Source: Lacticaseibacillus casei DSM 20011 = JCM 1134 = ATCC 393 (GTDB taxonomy: Bacteria > Bacillota > Bacilli > Lactobacillales > Lactobacillaceae). Taken from it: 26,706 nt of DNA. The DNA is taken from assembly GCF_000829055.1 (NCBI RefSeq), contig NZ_AP012545.1, positions 1 to 26,706 of the forward strand. Direction: 5' to 3'. Below the pieces are notes generated by a model, which searched no databases, was not told where the DNA came from, and saw only the letters and a list, made by a program, of their open reading frames with translations. How positions within the stretch are numbered: the stretch's first letter is position 1; every line of letters begins with the position of its first letter. Shown here piece by piece: positions 11,228 to 18,635 of this stretch. A program made the position numbers and the translations under genes.

Positions 11228-12085
11228 ATGTTGAGGGAAACCTCTGTTTCTGTGGTAAGGTGGGCTCGTTTGTTAGACGTATCAACGAGTGGTTATTATG
11301 CTTGGCGGAGAGCTTTGCCAAAGCGAAACGCCAAAGAAAGGCAATATCGTCAACGAATCAAACACTTTTTTGATCAAGGACAGGGCACTTACGGGCCCAA
11401 ACGCATCTGCGGTTTATTGCGTAAAAATGGTAATAAAGCTTCCTATCACCGAGTTGCCCGTCTGATGGCTGATGCCGGTCTGTATTCAACGCTATGTTGT
11501 CGTCATCCGAAGAGTTTGACCGATAGCCGCCTTGCTCGTCAAGGTGATTATCCCAATCTAGTGAAACACCAATCTTTTAAGCCGTTTGAAGCCTTATCAA
11601 GTGACATTACACAGACGACAACATCAGAAGGAAAAGCTTACATTTGCCAAATAAGGGATTTGACCAGCAACCTAGTGTTAGCTCATCAAATATCCAATCA
11701 TATGGACACGGATTTAGTCTTAGCGACACTTAAACAAGCCCACCAAAGGTGGGCTTTGCCAGAAACGTGTATTTTTCATAGTGACCGTGGTAGCCAATAC
11801 ACGGCCAAAGCAGTGACAAAGTTGGTCAACCAATATCATTGGCAACGTAGCTTCTCAGCATTGGGAAAACCGGGTGATAACGCTTGGAGCGAAAGCTTCT
11901 TTGCCAGCATGAAGAAAGAGCTCATTTATCAGATACAATTTAAAGATATCAATGATCTGAGAGCGCAAGTCTTCGCTTACATCGAGACCTTTTACAACCG
12001 CGTAAGGGTACAAGCACGCTTAGACTATCTTGCACCAGTAACATGGCTTTCCTTGTATGACCAAGCTTCACAAAAAGTCGCTTAG
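11228..12085 (+). CDS. IS3-family OrfB transposase (IS-A copy A)
   Basis: 285 residues from ATG 11228; the frame is open further back and overlaps orfA, as expected for an OrfAB fusion. HTH_21-like segment (YGPKRICGLLRKNG) then the DDE integrase core: D in SSDITQT, D in HSDRGSQYT and E in AWSESFFASMKKE. Differs from copy B by Arg to Cys in STLCCRHP. Appears intact. Confidence 0.9.
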   Translation: MLRETSVSVVRWARLLDVSTSGYYAWRRALPKRNAKERQYRQRIKHFFDQGQGTYGPKRICGLLRKNGNKASYHRVARLMADAGLYSTLCCRHPKSLTDSRLARQGDYPNLVKHQSFKPFEALSSDITQTTTSEGKAYICQIRDLTSNLVLAHQISNHMDTDLVLATLKQAHQRWALPETCIFHSDRGSQYTAKAVTKLVNQYHWQRSFSALGKPGDNAWSESFFASMKKELIYQIQFKDINDLRAQVFAYIETFYNRVRVQARLDYLAPVTWLSLYDQASQKVA

Positions 12086-12132
12086 CAAACTGTCCGAAAA
12101 AGTGTTGACTTCCCAAAGGGATGGAGTGCATC

Positions 12133-12640
12133 ATGAAGTATGTAAATTATTTTTGAGCTGACCCAGCAACGAACATTGCCATGGATGCTTGGCTGCTGGA
12201 GAATCTACATGCTGATGAGCCAGTGGTGGCACTTTGGCAAAACGCACCAACCATTATTGTTGGGCAAAATCAAAATACATGGGCAGAAGTTAATTTAGAT
12301 TATGTGAAAGAGCAGCAGTTACCAGTTATGCGTCGAGTAACCGGTGGTGGGGCCGTCTACCATGATTTAGGCAATTTATGCTTTACCTTGATTTTACCAG
12401 TTGCTAATTCAGGATCAGTTGATTTTTCAACCTTCGTTAAGCCAGTGGTGAAAGCGTTACACAATATGGGAATTCCAGCTGAAGCCACTGGCCGCAATGA
12501 TTTAGTGATTGAGGGTAAGAAAATATCCTGTAACGCGCAGCGCTATCAGAATGGCTACCTAATTCATCATGGTACCTTACTCTTTGATTCCGATGTGGAT
12601 GCGATGGTGCATGCGCTAAACGCAACTGAAAAACGTTTAG
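12133..12640 (+). pseudogene. lplA: Lipoate-protein ligase, early stop and 3' truncation
   Basis: ATG 12133 behind GGAGTG encodes MKYVNYF, then TGA at 12154-12156, after which the same frame continues ADPATNIAMDAWLLENL. Internal ATG 12181 has no convincing binding site. Family motifs are present: RRVTGGGAVYHDLGNLCFTL (lipoate/adenylate binding), GRNDLVIEGKKISCNAQR (catalytic Lys) and HHGTLLFDSDV. Lipoate ligase A attaches scavenged lipoate to E2 and GcvH proteins. Homologues are about 330 residues; this one ends after about 170, where sequence of the next gene begins (junction between 12615 and 12690). Two independent lesions make it inactive. Confidence 0.85.
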
Positions 12641-13070
12641 ATGATGCTGGAATAAAAAATCAAATATTTAAAAAAATCTCTCGAATTTACTGACAGAGCC
12701 GTCAGTAAATTTAATTTTGTCTGGTCATGAAAAGATTTCTGAATATGTCAAAGAGTCAATCAAAGCAGCTATTTTTAATCTTGGATATTTACCAAAAACT
12801 GATAAAAGTGTGGTTACAAAGGCTGATACCACTTTGACTGCTCTAGATGCTTTGACTAATCAGTTAGTTGTAGGTGGAAGAATTGCGATTGTGATTTATT
12901 ACGGTCATGAGGGGGGGATGGAAGAAAAAGATGCCGTTATTAAGTTGACTTCTAGTTTGCCACAAAAGGACTGGGAAGTGACTTCTTATGCACCTCTTAA
13001 CCAAATTCATACGCCACCGATTTTAGTGTTAATTGAAAAAAGTAAAATAGAGATATGCTTAATTTTTTAA
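12640..13070 (+). pseudogene. YtqB-like SAM-dependent methyltransferase, 5'-truncated
   Basis: The C-terminal half of a methyltransferase of the rRNA_methylase (YtqB) family. Diagnostic motifs: AAIFNLGYLPKTDKSVVTK, VGGRIAIVIYYGHEGGMEEKDAV and PILVLIEK. The family is about 185-190 residues, and the N-terminal SAM-binding part is absent. EKRLDDAGI, read in the lplA frame (12625-12654), also looks like this family. If so, the two genes are fused in frame and one missing A in the A7 run at about 12670-12676 throws the remainder out of frame. That is inference. The AT-rich composition resembles the following glcU. Confidence 0.65.
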
Positions 13071-13103
13071 GTAAAAAATTATTTTAAAGAGGTAAATATA
13101 AAC

Positions 13104-13991
13104 ATGCAAGGAGTTCTTTTCGCGCTTGTTCCAATTTTTGCTTGGGGTTCTATCGGAGTTGTGGCTAATAAAATTGGTGGTGATGCTAATCAACAAACAC
13201 TTGGAATGACTTTGGGCGCTTTTGTTTTTGCACTTATTGTTTTCTTATTCCGCATGCCAACGTTGACATGGCAAATTTTCTTAATTGGATTTATTGGTGG
13301 ATTGTTTTGGGCAATTGGACAATTTGGTCAGTTTAATTCAATGAAATACATGGGTGTTTCAGTAGCGAGTCCACTTTCATCAGGAAGTCAATTAGTAATT
13401 GGTGGATTGCTTGGGGTCTTTGCTTTCCACGAATGGACAAAACAAATTCAATTTATTCTCGGATTTACTGCGATGGCTGTTTTGATAGTTGGGTTCTATT
13501 TCTCAGCTAAACGTGACCCAGAAAATGCAGTTGTTGAAGAAGGACGTAATTATACTAAAGGATTGATTGCTTTAACTTACTCAACTTTGGGATATGTTAG
13601 CTATGTTATTCTTTTTAATAACTTAGCAGTACTTTGGTTCAATGTTCATTTTGATACACTGACAATTATCTTGCCAATGTCAGTTGGAATGATCTTTGGA
13701 GCACTTGTGATGGGTCGTTTCAAAATTAAAATGGAAAAATATGTTTATCAAAATATGATTAATGGAGTAATGTTTGGTGTAGGTAATATCTTTATGCTTA
13801 TGGCTGCAAGCGCTGCTGGTAACGCAATTGCCTTTTCATTCTCACAATTAGGTGTTGTCATTTCAACTATTGGAGGAATTCTCTTCCTTGGTGAAAAGAA
13901 AACCAAAAAAGAATTGGTTTATGTTGGAATTGGGATTGTTCTGTTCGTAACAGGTGCAATTTTACTTGCAATTGTAAAATCTAAAGGATAA
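13104..13991 (+). CDS. glcU: GRP-family sugar (glucose) uptake permease
   Basis: 295 residues, ten hydrophobic segments, in the glucose/ribose porter family of the drug/metabolite transporter superfamily. It starts with VLFALVPIFAWGSIGVVANKIGG and has FGQFNSMKYMGVSVASPLSSG in the first half and SFSQLGVVISTIGGILFLGEKKT near the end. Members such as GlcU and RbsU-like proteins take up glucose or ribose by proton symport. AAAGAGGT lies 10 bases before ATG 13104. Codon use is AT-rich compared with the lac and cys genes, and a Lactococcus-like origin is likely. It could import glucose, but it is not a lactose permease of a known type. Intact. Confidence 0.85.
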   Translation: MQGVLFALVPIFAWGSIGVVANKIGGDANQQTLGMTLGAFVFALIVFLFRMPTLTWQIFLIGFIGGLFWAIGQFGQFNSMKYMGVSVASPLSSGSQLVIGGLLGVFAFHEWTKQIQFILGFTAMAVLIVGFYFSAKRDPENAVVEEGRNYTKGLIALTYSTLGYVSYVILFNNLAVLWFNVHFDTLTIILPMSVGMIFGALVMGRFKIKMEKYVYQNMINGVMFGVGNIFMLMAASAAGNAIAFSFSQLGVVISTIGGILFLGEKKTKKELVYVGIGIVLFVTGAILLAIVKSKG

Positions 13992-13992
13992 T

Positions 13993-14026
13993 AAAAAAAG
14001 CTATCAGTAAATTGACGGCTTTTTTT
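13993..14026. terminator. Terminator after glcU
   Basis: AAAAAAAGC at 13993 pairs with GCTTTTTTT ending at 14026; the inner stem has one mismatch. The U-tract works on both strands, so it can also serve the minus-strand gene remnant that ends at 14066. Confidence 0.75.
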
Positions 14027-14065
14027 GTGAGTTAATTTTCTGACAAGTTTTCTGTCAGTAAAATT

Positions 14066-14188
14066 TTAGAGTTTTTCATTAACGAAATTCACAAAATGAT
14101 TCCAAAAAACCTTTGGAGCACTACTGCGAGGGACAGTTTTCTTGGCAACCAATGGAATTTGTTCTGCTGTACAATTTGGAAGATAGCC
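14066..14188 (-). pseudogene. C-terminal 40 codons of an unrecognised gene
   Basis: On the minus strand the frame running in from the IS5 copy 3 boundary reads GYLPNCTAEQIPLVAKKTVP, then FWNHFVNFVNEKL and a TAA at 14068-14066. The composition matches the AT-rich glcU segment and the gene converges on glcU as expected for a natural arrangement. The family is not recognised. The 5' part was removed at the IS. Confidence 0.4.
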
Positions 14189-14191
14189 TAA

Positions 14192-15047
14192 GAACCTGTC
14201 TAGTATCTTTTAAGAACTATCTCCAGGAAGGCCAATACAACCATTTGAAGACTGCTGTTAAGGGCACGTTCACAGTTTTTCCAAAGTCGCCGACATTTGT
14301 CTAGCCAACTCCATGAACGTTCAACGATCCATCGTTGAGGTAACACCGTGAACATATGCAACTCGTTGCGTTTAGCTACCGTCGTCTTAGCATTCAAAAT
14401 GAGCTTCACCTGATCCGCAAAGTCATTGCCAGTGTAGCCACCATCAACCATGACATGCTGAACCAGCTCTAAATTTTGGCTAGCCAAACTAAGCATAGCA
14501 ATGCACCTGAACGATCTGATACATTAGCTCGTGTCACGAGAATGGCTTGTGGTAAACCATTAATATCAACCGCCATATGACGCTTAATCCCTGAAATCTT
14601 TTTGCCGCCATCGTAGCCACTATTTTTCGTTAAATCAGTGGTTTTAACACTTTGAGCATCAACAATCACAAACGACGTTCGGGCCGATCGGCCCTGTGCA
14701 AAGCGATAGGAAGCAACAGTTTTTTTAAAAGCCTTTCTAATAGCGAATCAGCTGTCGGGTCTGGTTTATCTCGCCACATATCGTAATAGCGGTAGACAGT
14801 GTGCCATTCCGGGAAATCGTGCGGTAATTCACGCCATTGACACCCTGTAGTAAGCGAGTAAAGGATGGCATTGAGTACGTCATAAAGATCATAACGACGC
14901 GGTCTTGTATGCTTGCGGAGGTTTTCTAAATCAGGTTGTATTAACGCAAATTGCGCTCGAGAAATATTGCTTGGATAATCTGGCATGACAAACGCCTCAG
15001 TCGGTTTTCCACAATTCTACCAGATTCAGCAGATACTAGACAGGTTC
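14192..15047 (-). mobile_element. IS5-family insertion sequence, copy 3 (defective)
   Basis: 856 bases, one shorter than copies 1 and 2. Ends GAACCTGTC at 14192 and GACAGGTTC at 15047; outer flanks TAA and TTA. Several substitutions separate it from the other two copies. It lies in the same orientation as copy 2, so the 9.5 kb between them (melA to the glcU segment) is bounded by direct repeats. Confidence 0.85.
14200..14986 (-). pseudogene. IS5-family transposase of copy 3, frameshifted
   Basis: The upstream frame (14986-14666) is intact. The downstream frame is broken near 14499, where AAGCATAGCAATG lacks one C present in copies 1 and 2 (AAGCATAGCCAATG). The second DDE aspartate and the glutamate lie after the shift, so no complete transposase can be made even with programmed frameshifting. 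Confidence 0.85.
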
Positions 15048-15058
15048 TTAAACAGTAT

Positions 15059-15119
15059 CTGAAACTTGAAAGCCAATAACCACACGCCTTTGGCGTGATT
15101 ATTAGCTTTCAAGTTTCAG
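15059..15119. repeat. Long inverted repeat (61 bases) downstream of IS5 copy 3
   Basis: CTGAAACTTGAAAGC (15059-15073) is the perfect inverse of GCTTTCAAGTTTCAG (15105-15119). Inside it AATAA pairs with TTATT and CACGCC with GGCGTG around TTT, making an almost continuous hairpin. There is no U-tract directly after either arm, so it is less typical of an intrinsic terminator than its neighbour at 15129. It could be a miniature repeat, a processing signal or a relict operator. Confidence 0.7.
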
Positions 15120-15128
15120 TAACTATGT

Positions 15129-15165
15129 AAAAGGTCATTGGCAATTTGGTTGTCAATGACCTTTT
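15129..15165. terminator. Terminator after cysE
   Basis: AAAAGGTCATTG (15129-15140) pairs perfectly with CAATGACCTTTT (15154-15165), giving a stem with a U-tract on either strand. It lies 8 bases after the cysE stop and should end the cys operon transcript. Confidence 0.85.
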
Positions 15166-15172
15166 ATCGTCC

Positions 15173-15730
15173 TTATTTTGATCTTGTTACCTGATGATTA
15201 AAGGAAACGGAAACGACTTTTGAAATCGGATGTGGGGCAATCGTAGCCGGATTGCCAACGACGGTCAAATGGCTAGGAACATTTACCAGCACAACGGCAC
15301 CGGCGCCAACCTTGCTGTATGGCCCAATCTCGATTGGCCCCAGTATCTGGGCATTGGCGCCAATGAAAGCACCCTTTCTGACGTGAGGGTGGCGCCGGCC
15401 CTTATCCGTCATACGCCGCGTGCCAAATGTCACACCATGAAGAATGGTGACGTCGTCTTCGATGATGGCGGTTGCGCCAATAACAGTTCCCACCCCGTGA
15501 TCGATGAAAACGCGTTTGCCGATGGTTGCTTCGGGGGCAATTGTAATTCCAGTAACTTTAGCGGCGTGTTGGCTAATTAAGCCAGCTATGACGAATCGTT
15601 GATGACTGGCAAAGAAGTGAGCAATCCGATACCAGAACAGTGCCCGAACCCCGGGATACGTTAGAATCACCTGAAGCAGACTATGAGCGGCCGGATCACG
15701 CTTGAGAATGGACCTTGCTGTTTGAAACAT
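15173..15730 (-). CDS. cysE: Serine O-acetyltransferase
   Basis: 185 residues, the short form of CysE. It transfers acetyl from acetyl-CoA to L-serine to make O-acetylserine, the substrate of the neighbouring synthase. A helical N-terminus is followed by left-handed beta-helix hexapeptide repeats (ITIAPEATIGKRVFIDHGVG, VIGATAIIEDDVTILHGVT, FIGANAQILGPIEIG), with the catalytic histidine in IDHGVG and the C-terminal VVGNPA loop. ATG 15730 follows GGGGAG and lies 35 bases inside ctl, so the two are coupled. The gene order cysK-ctl-cysE matches the sulfur amino acid clusters known in dairy lactobacilli and Streptococcus thermophilus, which are regarded as mobile. Confidence 0.93.
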   Translation of the reverse strand: MFQTARSILKRDPAAHSLLQVILTYPGVRALFWYRIAHFFASHQRFVIAGLISQHAAKVTGITIAPEATIGKRVFIDHGVGTVIGATAIIEDDVTILHGVTFGTRRMTDKGRRHPHVRKGAFIGANAQILGPIEIGPYSKVGAGAVVLVNVPSHLTVVGNPATIAPHPISKVVSVSFNHQVTRSK

Positions 15731-16880
15731 CTTGATGGCTCCCCTTTAGTTGATCGAATCCACGTTCCAGGTCGGCTAATAGGTCTTTTTGATCCTCAAC
15801 GCCGACTGACAGGCGGATTAGTTCGTCCTTGATGCCGTTTTTAAGCCGGATGTCATGGGGGATTGAACCGTGAGTCATCAAGGCTGGAATTTCGATGAGA
15901 CTTTCAAGAGCGCCCAGACTTTCGGCCAGGGTGATAACTTGGGGTTGTTCGACAAATTGTTTGGGATCCAGACCGGCTTGTAATTCGAACGAGATCATTG
16001 CGCCAAATCCGTGCATCTGTTTCTGAGCAACTTCGTAATCCGGATTGTTAGGATCGCCAGGATAGTAAATTTTGCTGACCAGCGGCTGATTTTTCAAATA
16101 ATTGAAGATTGCTTCCGCATTGGCCAAATGAGCCCGCATTCTAAGTGAGAGGGTCTTCATTCCCCGTTGCAATAACCAGCTCTCCTGGGGTGCCAAGATG
16201 CCGCCGATGGCATTTTGCAGGTACCCAATTTTTTCGCCAAGGGCTTGATCCTTAGTGACTACCAGGCCGGCAACCAGATCACTATGGCCACCAAGGTACT
16301 TAGAAGCACTGTGCAAAACGATATCCACGCCAAGGTCTAAGGGCCGTTGAACGTATGGCGATGAGAAAGTGTTGTCGATAATGCTTAAAATACCACGGTC
16401 CTTAGCAATTTTAGCGACGGCAGCGATATCGGTTACCCGCAGCAGTGGATTGGTCGGGGTTTCCAAATAAATGGCCTTTGTGGCGGGGGTGATGGCGGCT
16501 TTAACGGCTTGCAGGTCGCGGGTATCAACGACGGTAAACGTCATGCCGAATCGTTTTAAAACCGCGTCAATCAAGCGGAAAGTCCCACCGTAGACGTCAT
16601 TGCCAATGACGAAATGATCGCCGGCAGAAAATAGTGAGAACACCGTATCGATGGCCGCCGAACCGGAAGCAAACGCAAAGCCAGCGGTGCCGTCTTCCAA
16701 ATCGGCAATTAATTTTTCAACCGCTTCCCGGGTGGGGTTACCCGAACGGGAATATTCGTATTCGTTTTCACCAATCTTCTGTTGATGAAAGGTGGATGCC
16801 ATATAGATTGGGACTGATGTTGCGCCTGTGTATTTGTCTTCGCTGATGCCACCGTGAATTAATTTTGTATCAAATTCCAT
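15696..16880 (-). CDS. ctl: Cystathionine gamma-lyase/synthase family PLP enzyme
   Basis: 394 residues when started at ATG 16880 (MEFDTKLIHGG), which has GAGGT 8 bases upstream; GTG 16895 lies inside that site. Cys/Met metabolism PLP family: YSRSGNPTR, ASGSAAIDTVFSLF, YLETPTNP, IDNTFSSP and the PLP lysine in HSASKYLGGHSD (K194). Members split or form cystathionine, and some release sulfide and methanethiol. In the homologous lactobacillus clusters the enzyme acts mainly as a lyase converting cystathionine to cysteine or homocysteine. Sequence alone does not settle lyase versus synthase. Confidence 0.9.
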   Translation of the reverse strand: MEFDTKLIHGGISEDKYTGATSVPIYMASTFHQQKIGENEYEYSRSGNPTREAVEKLIADLEDGTAGFAFASGSAAIDTVFSLFSAGDHFVIGNDVYGGTFRLIDAVLKRFGMTFTVVDTRDLQAVKAAITPATKAIYLETPTNPLLRVTDIAAVAKIAKDRGILSIIDNTFSSPYVQRPLDLGVDIVLHSASKYLGGHSDLVAGLVVTKDQALGEKIGYLQNAIGGILAPQESWLLQRGMKTLSLRMRAHLANAEAIFNYLKNQPLVSKIYYPGDPNNPDYEVAQKQMHGFGAMISFELQAGLDPKQFVEQPQVITLAESLGALESLIEIPALMTHGSIPHDIRLKNGIKDELIRLSVGVEDQKDLLADLERGFDQLKGSHQDVSNSKVHSQA

Positions 16881-16921
16881 AATCATTGACCTCACTTTTT
16901 TAGTTGTTAGATTTAAGTTGA

Positions 16922-17833
16922 TTAGTTGTAAATGTTTTCACTCATGTAACGCTCGCTGCTGTCTGGAAAAACCGTGACGATTGAACTGTTTTCTGGCAAT
17001 TCATTGGCTACTTTAAGACTAGCTGCTAACGCGGCCCCGCTGGAACTGCCAATGAAGAGCCCTTGTGTTTTGGCCATTTGTTTAACCTGATCAAACGCGT
17101 CGTTGTCAGAAATGGTGAGGGTTTCATCAATTTGGACGTCTTTGAAGAAGGGCGGAATAAATTCGACACCAATCCCTTCCGTTTTGTGGGGATGAGCCGG
17201 GCCACCATTTAGAATGGAGCCTTCGGGTTCAACGACGACGGTCCGGGTTGCTGAATTCTGTTCTTTCAGATATCGGGCGATGCCGGCAAATGTCCCGCCA
17301 CTGCCCGCGCCAGCAACGAACGCGTTAATTTGAGCAGGGACGTCTGCTACTAACTCCGGCGCCAAGGTGTGGTAATAAGTCGCTGGATTAGCCGGATTTT
17401 CAAACTGCATCGGCACAAAACTGTTTGGGGTCTTAGCTGCCAACTCGCGCGCTTTTTGGATGGCGCCTTTGATTCCTTGGTCGCTCGGCGTGTTGATGAG
17501 AGTCGCCCCGAGAGCCTTCATCAGCTGTTGTTTTTCAAAACTAAACTTTTCAGGGACGACGAGGATAGTTGGCAAGCGGTGCTGTTGGGCGGCCAGGGTC
17601 ACCCCAATGCCGGTATTGCCGGCGGTGGGTTCAATAATGGTGGTTTTTCCTTCAGTCACTTTACCGTGGTCGATGGCGTCTTGAATCATGTACTGACCCA
17701 AGCGGTCCTTGATGCTGCCGCCGGGATTAAACATTTCAAGTTTGGCGTAAATGTGACTGTGGTGAGGAACGTTAATTTGTAGGTCGATCATCGGGGTATG
17801 GCCAATGAGTTGGGAAACGGATTGAATAAGCAT
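16922..17833 (-). CDS. cysK: Cysteine synthase / cystathionine beta-synthase family
   Basis: 303 residues, fold-type II PLP enzyme. The PLP lysine is in NPGGSIKDR (K42), phosphate- and substrate-binding loops in [10 protein letters not shown] and [10 protein letters not shown], and the C-terminal serine loop in GSSSGAA. It would make cysteine from O-acetylserine and sulfide, or cystathionine from O-acetylserine and homocysteine; the residues seen fit both. First gene of the operon; ctl begins 41 bases after its stop. The ATG is preceded by AGAAAGGATC. Expression is probably set by the leader at 17933-18177. Confidence 0.92.
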   Translation of the reverse strand: MLIQSVSQLIGHTPMIDLQINVPHHSHIYAKLEMFNPGGSIKDRLGQYMIQDAIDHGKVTEGKTTIIEPTAGNTGIGVTLAAQQHRLPTILVVPEKFSFEKQQLMKALGATLINTPSDQGIKGAIQKARELAAKTPNSFVPMQFENPANPATYYHTLAPELVADVPAQINAFVAGAGSGGTFAGIARYLKEQNSATRTVVVEPEGSILNGGPAHPHKTEGIGVEFIPPFFKDVQIDETLTISDNDAFDQVKQMAKTQGLFIGSSSGAALAASLKVANELPENSSIVTVFPDSSERYMSENIYN

Positions 17834-17932
17834 GGTAAGATCCTTTCTGAATAGTTGTTTTAACTGTTAGACTGCGATTCAGGAAAGATGATCTTTGGCG
17901 ATGTTAAATGGCCGGTTGGCTGCAGTGAATAG

Positions 17933-17976
17933 AAAAAGGGCGCGAAACTCTGAAAAATCAGAATTCTCGCGCCCTT
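17933..17976 (-). terminator. Leader terminator upstream of cysK
   Basis: On the minus strand AAGGGCGCGA (17976-17967) pairs perfectly with TCGCGCCCTT (17945-17936), with an inner CTGA/TCAG stem, followed by TTTTT (17937-17933). It lies 100 bases before the cysK start and about 65 bases after the stop of the leader peptide, so it ends transcription before the operon unless antagonised. Confidence 0.85.
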
Positions 17977-18042
17977 AGTTCAATTCCAGCCAAGTGGACA
18001 TTGAACTTCTTTAAGGTCATTATTCCTCAAAAAATGTCAATG
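17973..18042 (-). promoter_or_regulatory. Potential antiterminator and competing stems of the cys leader
   Basis: On the minus strand AGTTCAAT (18007-18000) pairs with ATTGAACT (17984-17977). The stem can extend across a 5-base bulge by CCTT (18016-18013) with AAGG (17976-17973), and this AAGG is the start of the terminator's 5' arm, so the two structures exclude each other. CATTGA (18042-18037), directly after the leader peptide stop, can instead pair with TCAATG (18004-17999) and free the terminator. Which pairing dominates is not known. Confidence 0.5.
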
Positions 18043-18117
18043 CTAACAGGCCGAACATCGCCAAAAAAGCGTTGTTCGACAGCAACAATTAATCGCATTA
18101 AACATTGATTGAGTCAT
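18043..18117 (-). CDS. Cysteine-rich leader peptide of the cys operon
   Basis: A 24-codon frame, ATG 18117 to TAG 18043, preceded by CGGAGGTG with 5 bases spacing, the best ribosome binding site of the region. It has five cysteine codons: three consecutive in AINCCCRTT (codons 11-13), then in RCSAC (codons 21 and 24, the last before the stop). A hairpin (CGAACA with TGTTCG, enclosing CGC/GCG) starts right after the Cys triplet. It lies between a consensus promoter and an intrinsic terminator. This is the layout of an amino acid sensing leader peptide: ribosome stalling at Cys codons when Cys-tRNA is scarce would change leader folding. The role is inferred; the frame and signals are seen directly. 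Confidence 0.75.
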   Translation of the reverse strand: MTQSMFNAINCCCRTTLFWRCSAC

Positions 18118-18148
18118 AGTGACACCTCCGAAATTTTTTGTTGCCATA

Positions 18149-18177
18149 AATATACATAATCCCAGTGGAAGTGTCAA
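18149..18177 (-). promoter_or_regulatory. Promoter of the cys operon leader
   Basis: On the minus strand TTGACA (18177-18172) and TATATT (18154-18149) are spaced by exactly 17 bases. Transcription should start near 18142, about 25 bases before the leader peptide ATG, giving a leader of about 310 bases before cysK. No T-box or S-box motif is seen in the leader. Confidence 0.8.
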
Positions 18178-18330
18178 GGATTTTTAAGAAATAAAATGAT
18201 AAATTGCTGGGAAATTTTATGAATCTGTCACAAAATATGTTAGCTCAGGTGGATGTAAGCTGATTCCTGAGACAACTTTTAAGAGAGGGTATAATGAATA
18301 AATCGTCTCTCAAAAGGAAGGAATTTTTAC

Positions 18331-18582
18331 ATGACAAGTCGTTACGACAAAGAATTCAAACAAAACATTATCAACCTATATAAGCAAGGCGAATCAGCTG
18401 CCCAAATGGCCAGAGAATATGGCATTGGCTATTCAACAGTTCATAAGTGGATCCAGGGCCAGGCCAAAACTCAATCCGGTAAATCGCCAGACGAAATCAA
18501 AGCGATGGAAAAGCGACTGGCTTCGCTGTCTGAGGAGAACGAAATCCTAAAAAAAGCCCTAGGCTTTCTTGCGCAGAAGTAA
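18331..18582 (+). CDS. IS3-family OrfA (IS150-like)
   Basis: 83 residues: helix-turn-helix (YDKEFKQNIINLYKQG ... MAREYGIGYSTVHKWI) and a coiled coil (MEKRLASLSEENEILKKAL). AAGGAAGG precedes the ATG. The run CCTAAAAAAAGCC at its 3' end (about 18547-18559) is the likely -1 frameshift site into orfB. Confidence 0.85.
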   Translation: MTSRYDKEFKQNIINLYKQGESAAQMAREYGIGYSTVHKWIQGQAKTQSGKSPDEIKAMEKRLASLSEENEILKKALGFLAQK

Positions 18583-18635
18583 CCAATATCTTTGATTACA
18601 TTCACCAAGAAAGCCATCACCACCAGGTAACCAAG

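Larger units (their letters stand above)
10858..12114 (+). mobile_element. IS3-family element IS-A, complete copy (copy A)
   Basis: About 1257 bases. Left end GGGTCTGTACTAGAATTTCG and inverted right end GGGAAGTCAACACTTTTTCG share GGG and TTTCGGACAG. Contains orfA and orfB in the usual -1 arrangement. The flanks are an IS30 fragment and lplA, with no matching 3-base repeat (GCA and AAA), so it probably arrived at its present context by recombination. It is the only full-length copy of four in the window and the likely source of transposase. Confidence 0.85.

Noticed and set aside
14113..14304. 63-codon plus-strand ORF across the IS5 copy 3 boundary
   Set aside because: It crosses an IS end and its second half is antisense to the transposase; the minus-strand frame ending at 14066 looks more protein-like.
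17369..17782. 137-codon plus-strand ORF
   Set aside because: It is entirely antisense to cysK, lacks a ribosome site and has no family features.
17834..18148. T-box or S-box riboswitch before cysK
   Set aside because: No AGGGUGGNACCGCG T-box sequence and no S-box core are present; the leader is explained better by the Cys-rich ORF and terminator.
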